Of a DNA stretch of 8,549 nt, positions 1 to 5,440 are shown one piece after another. This stretch comes from Bacillota bacterium (GTDB lineage: Bacteria > Bacillota > Bacilli > Calditerricolales > Calditerricolaceae), in the NCBI GenBank assembly GCA_017577925.1, contig PKQU01000086.1:1-8549 (forward strand), written 5' to 3'. Under the pieces are notes generated by a model. The model was given only the letters and a program-made list of their open reading frames with translations. It ran no database searches and had not been told where the DNA came from. The position numbers and the translations under genes were made by a program. How positions within the stretch are numbered: the first letter of the stretch is position 1; each line of letters starts with the position of its first letter.

Positions 1-170
1 ACCACACCTGGCGTGTTTCGAACGGCTACACGGAGGGCGTGCACACCAAGATCAAGCTGCTCAAACGAATCAGCTACGGCTTCCGTAACCGTGAGATCTA
101 TGTGCGAAAGATGCTCCTCGCTTTTATGCCCTTGGCTTGGTTGACCTCCCATCCACAGTTATTGACTTAG
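1..170 (+). CDS. ISL3-family transposase, C-terminal fragment (cut by window edge)
   Basis: This is the last 55 codons of a transposase whose start lies before the window; the reading frame begins at base 3 and ends with TAG at 168-170. The visible protein starts HTWRVSNGYTEGVHTKIKLL and continues with KRISYGFRNREIYVRKMLL. The NGxxEGxxxKIKxxKRxxYGFRN pattern is typical of the C-terminal end of ISL3-family DDE transposases, just after the catalytic glutamate region. Family members catalyse cut-and-paste movement of their own insertion sequence. Whether the whole gene is intact cannot be judged, because only the tail is visible; nothing in the tail is broken. It runs in the same direction as glpK and stops 14 bases before the -35 element of the next promoter. 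The family call is made from remembered motif similarity and is fairly sure. Confidence 0.82.
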   Translation, partial: HTWRVSNGYTEGVHTKIKLLKRISYGFRNREIYVRKMLLAFMPLAWLTSHPQLLT

Positions 171-204
171 AGCCAAAGCCCTCTTGACATTTCTGTGACA
201 AGGG
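1..204 (+). mobile_element. Probable right end of an ISL3-type insertion sequence
   Basis: The transposase tail is followed by a short non-coding stretch, as expected at the 3' end of an ISL3 element, whose right terminal inverted repeat normally lies shortly after the stop codon. The segment around 179-204 (CCCTCTTGACATTTCTGTGA, then CAAGGG) resembles what I remember of ISL3-family ends, which carry a TGACAT-like block. The outer border near 204 is an estimate. The left end is outside the window, so neither the matching inverted repeat nor the 8-bp target duplication can be checked. Confidence 0.45.
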
Positions 205-212
205 GTTACACT
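184..212 (+). promoter_or_regulatory. Sigma-A promoter of the glpK transcript
   Basis: A perfect -35 hexamer TTGACA (184-189) is followed after exactly 17 bases by TACACT (207-212), a 4 of 6 match to TATAAT. The expected transcript start is around 218-221, so the RNA begins just before the leader terminator. The -35 element falls inside the probable insertion-sequence end, while the -10 element appears to lie outside it. Confidence 0.65.
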
Positions 213-232
213 AATTGTTGAAAAGTTCAGAT

Positions 233-299
233 GGGCGGAGACGTGGAGAGAAGACCGGATCCCTGCGCAAGGAGAGGGGAGGTCTTCTCTTTTTCGTTT
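233..299 (+). promoter_or_regulatory. GlpP-type antiterminator leader upstream of glpK
   Basis: In Bacillus subtilis the leaders of glpFK and glpD transcripts contain an intrinsic terminator that GlpP, activated by glycerol-3-phosphate, allows polymerase to pass. This leader fits that layout: short RNA 5' end, the box GGAGACGTGGAGA (237-249), and a terminator hairpin beginning inside the box. The same 13 bases recur at 2165-2177 at the same place relative to the glpD leader hairpin, although the rest of the two leaders differs. This makes the box the probable GlpP recognition element. The gene for GlpP is in this window, downstream of glpD. Confidence 0.75.
246..294 (+). terminator. Leader intrinsic terminator before glpK
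   Basis: The arms AGAGAAGACC (247-256) and GGTCTTCTCT (281-290) are perfectly complementary over 10 bp, with a G-U pair possible below. Inside the loop CCCT (261-264) can also pair with AGGG (275-278). The hairpin runs straight into a T-rich tract (290-294, then CGTTT). It lies upstream of glpK rather than after a gene, which marks it as an attenuator and not an end-of-operon terminator. Confidence 0.85.
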
Positions 300-307
300 G
301 AAGCCGC

Positions 308-317
308 AAGGAGGGTG
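308..317 (+). other. Orphan Shine-Dalgarno sequence AAGGAGGGTG
   Basis: AAGGAGGGTG is a near-ideal ribosome binding site about 14 bases after the leader terminator, but no ATG, GTG or TTG follows at a usable 5-12 base distance with a meaningful reading frame. The GTG inside it (315) would open a 26-codon frame, MRARRDEGDQQHPACTSLAQ and a few more, but the site is too close to serve that codon. It may be a relic of a lost first gene such as glpF, or chance. Confidence 0.4.
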
Positions 318-375
318 AGAGCGCGACGCGACGAAGGCGATCAGCAGCATCCCGCGTGCACAAGTCTTGCGCAGG

Positions 376-391
376 TTGAAAGCGCATACAT
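376..391 (+). promoter_or_regulatory. Candidate cre site (CcpA operator) upstream of glpK
   Basis: TTGAAAGCGCATACAT fits every fixed position of the Gram-positive catabolite-responsive element consensus WTGNAANCGNWWNCAW, including the central CG. CcpA with phosphorylated HPr (HPr-Ser-P) binds such sites when glucose is present. Glycerol genes are a standard target in Bacillus. Here the site lies about 160 bases inside the transcript, where bound CcpA would act as a roadblock to elongation and not compete with polymerase for the promoter. The match is seen directly; binding is inferred. Confidence 0.6.
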
Positions 392-520
392 ATGAACAAT
401 CTGGCGGTGGTTCTCGCCGGTGTTAGGCAGGAGCGGACAGCCCGGCGCGTTATCCAAACGGACGCGATTTCGTCACGGTAACGGCAACGGATACCAGATC
501 TGTGCACGGGAGGCGATCGC

Positions 521-2032
521 ATGCGGTACCTGCTGGCCCTTGACCAAGGCACCACCAGCTCGCGAGCCCTCTTGTTCGACGAAGATGGCAGGCTTGTGGG
601 CATGGCCCAGCGCGAGTTTGCCCAGCTCTTTCCCCAGCCGGGATGGGTCGAGCACGATCCGCTGGAAATCTGGGAGACGCAGATCGGCGTGGCCCGGGAG
701 GTGTTGCTGCAGTCCGGCGTAGACCCGCGCCAGGTGGCGGCCATCGGCATCACCAACCAGCGGGAGACGACGGTGGTCTGGGAGCGCAAGTCTGGCCGCC
801 CCATCTACAATGCCATCGTGTGGCAGGACCGTCGGACTGCGCCAATCTGCGATGCCATCAAGTCCGACGCCGACCTGTCGGACCACATCCGCGCGCGGAC
901 CGGGCTGGTGGTCGACGCCTACTTTTCGGGCACCAAGGTGAAATGGCTGCTGGATCACGTGGAGGGGGCGCGGGAGAAGGCCCGGAACGGTGAACTGGCC
1001 TTTGGTACCATCGACACGTGGCTGATCTGGAACCTCACCGGTGGTCAGGTGCACGTGACCGACGTGACCAATGCCGCACGGACAATGCTCTTTGACATTC
1101 ACACCCGCGCCTGGGACGAGCGGTTGCTCAACGCCCTCGACCTCCCGCCGTCCCTGCTGCCAGAGGTGAAGCCGTCGAGCGCCGTGCTGGCCCACACCCG
1201 TCCTGACCTGTTCGGTGTCCCCATTCCCATCGCCGGCGTGGCCGGAGACCAGCAAGCCGCCCTGTTCGGTCAGGCCTGCCTTCGGCCGGGGATGGCCAAG
1301 AACACCTACGGTACGGGCTGTTTCCTGCTCATGAACACCGGCGACCGGCCCGTCCCGTCGCAGGCCGGGCTCCTGACCACCATCGCCTGGGAGGTAGGGG
1401 GGCGGGTGACCTACGCCCTCGAGGGCAGCGTCTTTATCGCCGGGGCGGCCATCCAGTGGCTGCGCGATGGGCTGCGCATCCTTGATGCGGCGGCCGACTC
1501 GGAATACTTTGCCGCCAAGGTGCCCGACTCCGGAGGGGTGTATGTGGTGCCGGCCTTTGCCGGGCTGGGTGCGCCGTACTGGGACATGTATGCCCGCGGG
1601 GCCATCTTCGGCCTGACGCGCGGCACGCGCAAGGAGCACCTTATCCGCGCCACGCTGGAGGCGCTGGCGTACCAGACCAAGGACGTCCTGGACGCCATGG
1701 AGCAAGATGCCGGGGTGCCCCTTGCCGCGCTGCGCGTTGACGGCGGGGCGGCGGCCAACAACCTGCTCATGCAGTTTCAGGCCGACATTCTGGGCGTGCC
1801 GGTGGAACGGCCGGCCATCGTGGAGACGACGGCCTACGGCGCCGCGGCGCTCGCCGGGGTGGCCGTCGGGCTGTGGGACGTGGCGGAGCTGGGCGCGCGG
1901 TGGACGGCCGAGACGCGCTTTGTCCCGGCCATGGGCGAGGCGGAACGGGAGAAGCGCTACGCCGGGTGGAAAAAGGCCGTGGAGCGGGTGATGCGCTGGG
2001 CAAGCGAAGAGGACGGGGAGGCGCGCTCCTAG
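521..2032 (+). CDS. glpK: Glycerol kinase
   Basis: Cytosolic kinase of the FGGY family that phosphorylates glycerol with ATP to sn-glycerol-3-phosphate (EC 2.7.1.30), trapping glycerol and producing the signal for GlpP. The 503 residues match the usual length. Visible motifs are the N-terminal phosphate-binding loop DQGTTSSR (8-15), glycerol-contact residues in RET (81-83) and WQDRR (101-105), Tyr134, the FGGY-type segment YFSGTKVKWLLDH (134-146), the catalytic aspartate in AGDQQAALFGQ (Asp243) and the nucleotide-binding glycine run from Gly408. The ATG has GGGAGG (508-513) seven bases upstream. In low-GC Gram-positive GlpK a histidine in the loop just before the PIAGxAGDQQ motif is phosphorylated by HPr; by my alignment that position is Asp229 here, in HTRPDLFG. 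No clear intrinsic terminator follows; the next element is the glpD promoter 75 bases on. Confidence 0.97.
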   Translation: MRYLLALDQGTTSSRALLFDEDGRLVGMAQREFAQLFPQPGWVEHDPLEIWETQIGVAREVLLQSGVDPRQVAAIGITNQRETTVVWERKSGRPIYNAIVWQDRRTAPICDAIKSDADLSDHIRARTGLVVDAYFSGTKVKWLLDHVEGAREKARNGELAFGTIDTWLIWNLTGGQVHVTDVTNAARTMLFDIHTRAWDERLLNALDLPPSLLPEVKPSSAVLAHTRPDLFGVPIPIAGVAGDQQAALFGQACLRPGMAKNTYGTGCFLLMNTGDRPVPSQAGLLTTIAWEVGGRVTYALEGSVFIAGAAIQWLRDGLRILDAAADSEYFAAKVPDSGGVYVVPAFAGLGAPYWDMYARGAIFGLTRGTRKEHLIRATLEALAYQTKDVLDAMEQDAGVPLAALRVDGGAAANNLLMQFQADILGVPVERPAIVETTAYGAAALAGVAVGLWDVAELGARWTAETRFVPAMGEAEREKRYAGWKKAVERVMRWASEEDGEARS

Positions 2033-2066
2033 CCTGGAGTGCTGGGCAAGGAGCAGGCGCGTCGGG

Positions 2067-2082
2067 CGGGCCGGCTGGCCCG
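2067..2082 (+). other. Short GC-rich stem-loop after glpK
   Basis: CGGGCC (2067-2072) pairs with GGCCCG (2077-2082) around a four-base loop GGCT. There is no T tract after it, so it is not a convincing intrinsic terminator. It could stabilise the 3' end of glpK mRNA or simply reflect base composition. If glpK transcripts continue past it, they would meet the glpD attenuator. Confidence 0.3.
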
Positions 2083-2106
2083 ATGCGGAATTCTCGCCCC
2101 GGCGCG

Positions 2107-2136
2107 TTGACAGCCTGCCGTCCCCTCGCGTATCCT
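2107..2136 (+). promoter_or_regulatory. Sigma-A promoter of glpD-glpP
   Basis: A perfect -35 hexamer TTGACA (2107-2112) is separated by 18 bases from TATCCT (2131-2136), which keeps the most important T, A and final T of the -10 element. The predicted start near 2143 places the GlpP box about 20 bases into the RNA, the same arrangement as in the glpK leader. Confidence 0.7.
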
Positions 2137-2142
2137 GAAAAG

Positions 2143-2271
2143 GCAGAGGACAACATAATCGTGTGGAGACGTGGAGAAGGCCACAGCGCTCTCAGACCGG
2201 GGGCGATTGTGGCCTTTTTGCATGGAGACCCATGGTGTATCCCATTCGGCCGATCCTTGGGAGGGAGGACC
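2143..2271 (+). promoter_or_regulatory. GlpP-type antiterminator leader of glpD
   Basis: The untranslated leader carries the box GGAGACGTGGAGA (2165-2177), identical in 13 of 13 bases to the glpK leader box, directly followed by and overlapping the terminator stem. GlpP with bound glycerol-3-phosphate is expected to permit read-through into glpD and glpP. The hexamer GGAGAC occurs again at 2224-2229, after the hairpin, and CATGGAGACCCATGG there is a partial inverted repeat; whether it competes with or assists the terminator fold cannot be told. The leader ends with the glpD ribosome binding site GGGAGGGAGG (2259-2268). Confidence 0.75.
2176..2219 (+). terminator. Leader intrinsic terminator before glpD
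   Basis: AAGGCCACA (2177-2185) pairs perfectly with TGTGGCCTT (2208-2216), with G-U pairs possible at both ends, and the stem is followed by a five-base T run (2215-2219). It lies 52 bases before the glpD start and so acts as an attenuator. Its arms are unrelated in sequence to those of the glpK leader terminator apart from the shared box at the base. Confidence 0.82.
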
Positions 2272-3993
2272 ATGCGCGTTCGTTTGGCGGCAACGGAACG
2301 GACGGCGATTTTGCAGGAGATGGCGGCCAAGCCCCTCGATCTCCTCGTCATCGGCGGGGGGATTACCGGTGCCGGCATTGCCTGGGATGCGGTGCTGCGC
2401 GGGCTTCGGGTAGGGCTGGTGGAAAAGCAGGACTTTTCCGCCGGAACGTCGAGCCGCTCGACCAAATTGATTCACGGCGGGCTGCGGTACCTCAAGCAGG
2501 GGGAGTTCAGGCTTGTGCGCGAGGTGGGGCGGGAACGGGCCATTGTATATCGTAACGCCCCCCACGTGGTGCATCCCGAACCGATGCTCCTGCCGGTGGT
2601 CAAGGGCGGGTCCCTGGGACGCTTCAGCGCCTCCTTCGGCGTGTGGCTGTATGACCGGCTGGCGGGCGTGAACAAGGCCGAACGGCGACGCGTGCTGTCG
2701 CGCGAGGAGGCCCTGGCCGTCGAGCCGCTGCTCCCTGCCGAGCGGCTGAAAGGGGCCATCCTGTACACCGAGTACCGCACCGACGACGCGCGGCTGACCC
2801 TGGAGGTGCTCAAGGCGGCCGCAACCCGGGGAGCACTGGCCGTCAACTACGCCGAGGCGGTGGACTTTCTCTACGAGAAAGGGCGCATCGCCGGCGCCGT
2901 GGTGTGCGACCGGCTGAGCGACCAGTACTACGAGCTGCGCGCCGCATGTGTGGTCAACGCGGCCGGGCCGTGGGTGGACCGCTTGCGCGAAAAGGACGGC
3001 TCACTGGCGGGCAAGCGCCTGCACCTGACGAAGGGCGTCCACCTGGTGGTGCCCCATGAACGCTTCCCCGTGCGCCAGGCCGTCTACTTCGACGTCTTCG
3101 ACGGCCGGATGGTCTTCGCCATCCCCCGTGACGGCAAGACGTATATCGGGACGACGGACACCGACTACCACGGCCCCCTGGAACACCCCGAAGTGACGCC
3201 GGAAGATCGCGACTACCTGCTGCGGGCGGTGGGGGACATGTTTCCCACCGTCCACCTGCGCCCTGAGGATGTGGAGTCCTGCTGGGCGGGCCTCAGGCCG
3301 CTCCTGCACGAGGAGGGGAAGGCGCCGTCAGAGCTGTCCCGCCGCGACGAGATATTCCTCTCCCCGACGGGGCTGATCACCATTGCCGGGGGCAAGCTGA
3401 CCGGCTTCCGCAAGATGGCCCAGCGCGTTGTCGACCTCGTGTGCCGGCGGCTTGCCGAAGCCGACGGCCGCCGGTTTGGCCCGTGCATCACCGACCGCAC
3501 GCCCCTGTCCGGTGGCGACGTGGGTGGGCCCGAGGGGCTCTCTGCCGCCGTCCGACGCTGGGCCCGCGACGGGGAAACGCAGGGGCTGTCTCCTGCGGAG
3601 GCCGAACGTCTGGCACGGCGGTACGGGTCCAACACGCCGGCGGTGCTGGAGGGCATCGGCCGGGCCCGGGAAGCGGCCGCCCGCCACAACCTTCCGCTCG
3701 ACCTGGCCCTTGAAGTGTTGTACGGGGTGGAGGAGGAGATGGCCGTCACGCCGGTCGACGTGCTCCTCCGCCGCACGAGCCTGCTCCTGTTTGACCGGCC
3801 GCGCTGTGAGGCGGTGGCCGACGGCGTGGTGCGGTGGATGGCCGAACTGCTCGGGTGGTCGGCAGAGGAGGTCGCGCGCCATTGCCGGGAGCTGGCGCGC
3901 GAGCTGGACCACGCGCGGCGTGCAGGAATGGCCCAAGAGGCGTCGAAGAAGGAGGGAGAGGAAGGGGCAACGCCAACGAAGGGGGCGCAATGA
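2272..3993 (+). CDS. glpD: Aerobic glycerol-3-phosphate dehydrogenase (FAD-dependent)
   Basis: Membrane-associated flavoenzyme (EC 1.1.5.3) that oxidises glycerol-3-phosphate to dihydroxyacetone phosphate and passes electrons to the quinone pool. The 573 residues are close to the family's roughly 555. The dinucleotide fold signature IGGGITGAGIAWDAVLRG is at 27-44, the FAD-ribose acidic residue is Glu51, the conserved segment SSRSTKLIHGGLRYL spans 60-74, and AGLRPL (339-344) holds the substrate-site arginine. The second family signature GGKLTGFRKMA (373-383) has Phe where Tyr is usual. A DAO_C helical domain follows (about 415-550), then a charged tail (553-573) that looks dispensable. The frame is open far upstream, but ATG 2272 is chosen because the family N-terminus begins there, GGGAGG lies seven bases before it, and the leader terminator lies between it and the upstream frame. 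Confidence 0.96.
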   Translation: MRVRLAATERTAILQEMAAKPLDLLVIGGGITGAGIAWDAVLRGLRVGLVEKQDFSAGTSSRSTKLIHGGLRYLKQGEFRLVREVGRERAIVYRNAPHVVHPEPMLLPVVKGGSLGRFSASFGVWLYDRLAGVNKAERRRVLSREEALAVEPLLPAERLKGAILYTEYRTDDARLTLEVLKAAATRGALAVNYAEAVDFLYEKGRIAGAVVCDRLSDQYYELRAACVVNAAGPWVDRLREKDGSLAGKRLHLTKGVHLVVPHERFPVRQAVYFDVFDGRMVFAIPRDGKTYIGTTDTDYHGPLEHPEVTPEDRDYLLRAVGDMFPTVHLRPEDVESCWAGLRPLLHEEGKAPSELSRRDEIFLSPTGLITIAGGKLTGFRKMAQRVVDLVCRRLAEADGRRFGPCITDRTPLSGGDVGGPEGLSAAVRRWARDGETQGLSPAEAERLARRYGSNTPAVLEGIGRAREAAARHNLPLDLALEVLYGVEEEMAVTPVDVLLRRTSLLLFDRPRCEAVADGVVRWMAELLGWSAEEVARHCRELARELDHARRAGMAQEASKKEGEEGATPTKGAQ

Positions 3994-4565
3994 GGATGCA
4001 ATGGACGCAGCGGCTGGTGCCGGCCATCCGGAAGCTGAAGGACTTTGAGCGCCTGATGGATATGGAGTACCGCTACCTCATCTTGCTAGAGGCCCATCTC
4101 GGCCATGTGAAGCAGCTGGTGGCGTATGCCCGAAAGCGGGGCAAGGAGTTGCTTCTCCATGCCGACCTGATCGCCGGCCTCAAGCCCGACGAGGCGGCCG
4201 CCGTGTTTCTCGCCCAGCAGGTCAAGCCAGCGGGGATCATCTCGACGCGCAAACAGGTGGTGCAGGCGGCAAGAAAGCATGGCGTTTTGGGCATCCAGCG
4301 CATCTTCCTTCTCGACTCGATGGCCCTGGAAACGAGTTTTCAGCTTCTGGAACACGCCCACCCGGATTGTGTGGAAGTGCTGCCCGGCGTGATTCCCCGC
4401 GCCATCCGCCGCATCGCCGAGCGCGCGAAGGTGCCCGTTTTTGCCGGCGGGCTCATCGAAACGGAGGAAGACGTCGAGCGGGCCCTGGCCGCCGGGGCCA
4501 CGGCGGTGACGACGTCGAACCGCGAGATGTGGGAGGCGTACCGCCACCGCGCATTCGGCACGTAA
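3990..4565 (+). CDS. glpP: Glycerol-3-phosphate-responsive antiterminator
   Basis: RNA-binding regulator that, with glycerol-3-phosphate bound, prevents termination in the leaders of glycerol genes. The 191 residues match the length of Bacillus subtilis GlpP (192) and the family segments are all present: HADLIAGL (57-64), KPAGIISTR (79-87), IQRIFLLDS (102-110), VEVLPGVIP (128-136), PVFAGGLIETEEDV (149-162) and AVTTSNREMW (172-181). The fold is a TIM-barrel-like domain; the phosphate site is probably in the FAGG and TTSN loops. The ATG overlaps the glpD stop as ATGA, which implies translational coupling; AGGGGG (3980-3985) is the nearby ribosome binding site. ATG 3996 is a possible second start. 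In Bacillus subtilis glpP precedes glpF; here it is the last gene of the glpD transcript, so it is itself under the attenuator it controls. Confidence 0.95.
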   Translation: MRMQWTQRLVPAIRKLKDFERLMDMEYRYLILLEAHLGHVKQLVAYARKRGKELLLHADLIAGLKPDEAAAVFLAQQVKPAGIISTRKQVVQAARKHGVLGIQRIFLLDSMALETSFQLLEHAHPDCVEVLPGVIPRAIRRIAERAKVPVFAGGLIETEEDVERALAAGATAVTTSNREMWEAYRHRAFGT

Positions 4566-4627
4566 TGCAAGTCAACCTCGACCTACAGCCCGCATGCCCT
4601 TTCCTTTCGCAGCTTGTCATGGGTCCG

Positions 4628-4658
4628 CGGCCAGAGGAGTTTCCCTCTGGCCGTTGAT
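4628..4658 (+). terminator. Hairpin between glpP and the convergent gene
   Basis: CGGCCAGAGG (4628-4637) and CCTCTGGCCG (4644-4653) form a perfect 10-bp stem with a six-base loop, 62 bases after the glpP stop. The following bases TTGATTC are only weakly T-rich, and on the other strand no T run follows either. Position and stability argue for transcription termination or 3'-end protection of glpD-glpP mRNA, possibly serving both convergent transcripts. Confidence 0.6.
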
Positions 4659-4705
4659 TCCGATTGGGGGACGACCGGTTCGGTTCCCTTCCCGTGTCGT
4701 CGGCT

Positions 4706-5389
4706 TCACCGGAGCGGGATTTCCCGTCCGTCGGTGGTGGTGACGCGCACCGGTTGCGAAGAGGGCTCCAGCTCCACCACCACGTGCGGATAGGTGATCA
4801 CTTCGGCGACGATGTCACCCGGTTGGGGATCGGTGGTCCGCACTGTCACCACGACTCCCCGGTCATCGCGGGCCACCGTTTGGACGGCGATCCCGTAGCC
4901 GGCCGTCGGCTTTTCCCCGCGGGAAATGAGGACGTAGAGGGCGTTGGCGGTGCGATAGGTATACGTCCCTTCCTCCCGGAAATGGCGGTCGATCCACTGC
5001 TGGACGTCCGGCGGTGCCTCGTGGCGCGGAATCACACGGCAGGAAATGGCTTCCGCTCCCCCTCGCTTCGTGTCGATGGCGATGGTTTTCGTTTGCGGGT
5101 CGTAGGTAACGGTATGGCCGAGCAGCTCGCTAACGAAACGGATCGGCACGTAGGTGGTGCCGTTGTACAGGAAGGCGCTCGGCACGTATGCGGTTCCGTT
5201 ATAGATGAAGTTCGGGCGGTCGCTCGGCTGCACCGGCTGTCCGTCAACCCGCCATTGGAATGCCGGAATGGTCACCGGGAGATGGATGACGTTTTCGCCG
5301 GCGGCAAAGGCCAGCCCGCCTACGAGCAAGCTGCCGGCCAAAAACCCGGTCACCATGCTTCGTCTCGATGAACGCGTCATGCGGGGCAC
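4706..5389 (-). CDS. Secreted protein: copper-amine-oxidase stalk domain plus PrcB domain
   Basis: Predicted exported 227-residue protein of unknown role. Residues 1-30 form a signal peptide: RSSRR, then a hydrophobic stretch MVTGFLAGSLLVGGLAFA, with cleavage likely after Ala29 or Ala30. Residues about 45-106 contain the repeat NGTAYVPSAF / NGTTYVPIRFVSELLG followed by VTYDPQTKTIAI, the hallmark of the copper amine oxidase N-terminal (stalk) domain. This is a beta-rich module of Firmicute exoproteins without oxidase activity. Residues about 148-207 (ALYVLISRGEKPTAGYGIAV, then VTVRTTDPQPGD and YPHVVVEL) match the PrcB C-terminal domain, named after a protease-complex subunit of Treponema denticola. 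GTG 5389 is chosen because GGAGG lies seven bases upstream; the in-frame ATG 5380 would be 16 bases away. There is no lipobox and a single cysteine (117). It stands alone, convergent with glpP and divergent from tkt. Confidence 0.85.
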   Translation of the reverse strand: MPRMTRSSRRSMVTGFLAGSLLVGGLAFAAGENVIHLPVTIPAFQWRVDGQPVQPSDRPNFIYNGTAYVPSAFLYNGTTYVPIRFVSELLGHTVTYDPQTKTIAIDTKRGGAEAISCRVIPRHEAPPDVQQWIDRHFREEGTYTYRTANALYVLISRGEKPTAGYGIAVQTVARDDRGVVVTVRTTDPQPGDIVAEVITYPHVVVELEPSSQPVRVTTTDGREIPLR

Positions 5390-5440
5390 GGCGGTTCCTC
5401 CTTTCTCCGTGACGGATGTTCACCCTTACAGACGGGTGGG

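Larger units (their letters stand above)
295..520 (+). other. Long untranslated stretch between attenuator and glpK
   Basis: About 225 bases separate the leader terminator from glpK. All three forward frames are short and interrupted, and none resembles a protein family. In Bacillus subtilis the glycerol facilitator gene glpF sits between the leader and glpK; no aquaporin-like NPA motif or hydrophobic helix run is visible here. The stretch does hold an orphan ribosome binding site (308-317) and a cre-like sequence (376-391), annotated separately, and the glpK ribosome binding site GGGAGG near its end. Confidence 0.6.

Noticed and set aside
159..350. Minus-strand 63-codon frame over the glpK promoter and leader
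   Set aside because: It runs antisense through the promoter and terminator hairpin and has no ribosome binding site or family resemblance.
392..481. Small frame starting MNNLAVVLAGVRQERT (29 codons) before glpK
   Set aside because: No ribosome binding site precedes it, it overlaps the cre-like site, and no family is recognisable.
473..1705. Long minus-strand open frame (410 codons) antisense to glpK
   Set aside because: The plus strand encodes a full glycerol kinase with all motifs; the antisense translation is low-complexity Gly/Arg/His-rich, typical of shadow frames in GC-rich genes.
1873..2271. Upstream in-frame extension of glpD
   Set aside because: The frame is open by base composition, but it crosses the glpK end, the glpD promoter and the leader terminator. 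The family N-terminus and ribosome binding site fix the start at 2272.
3834..3989. Upstream in-frame extension of glpP
   Set aside because: It overlaps the glpD coding sequence, reads as Arg/Gly-rich shadow, and ATG 3990 gives the expected 191-residue GlpP.
4664..5371. Plus-strand 235-codon frame opposite the PrcB-domain gene
   Set aside because: It is His/Gly/Arg-rich without motifs, while the minus strand has a signal peptide, two recognisable domains and an ideal ribosome binding site.
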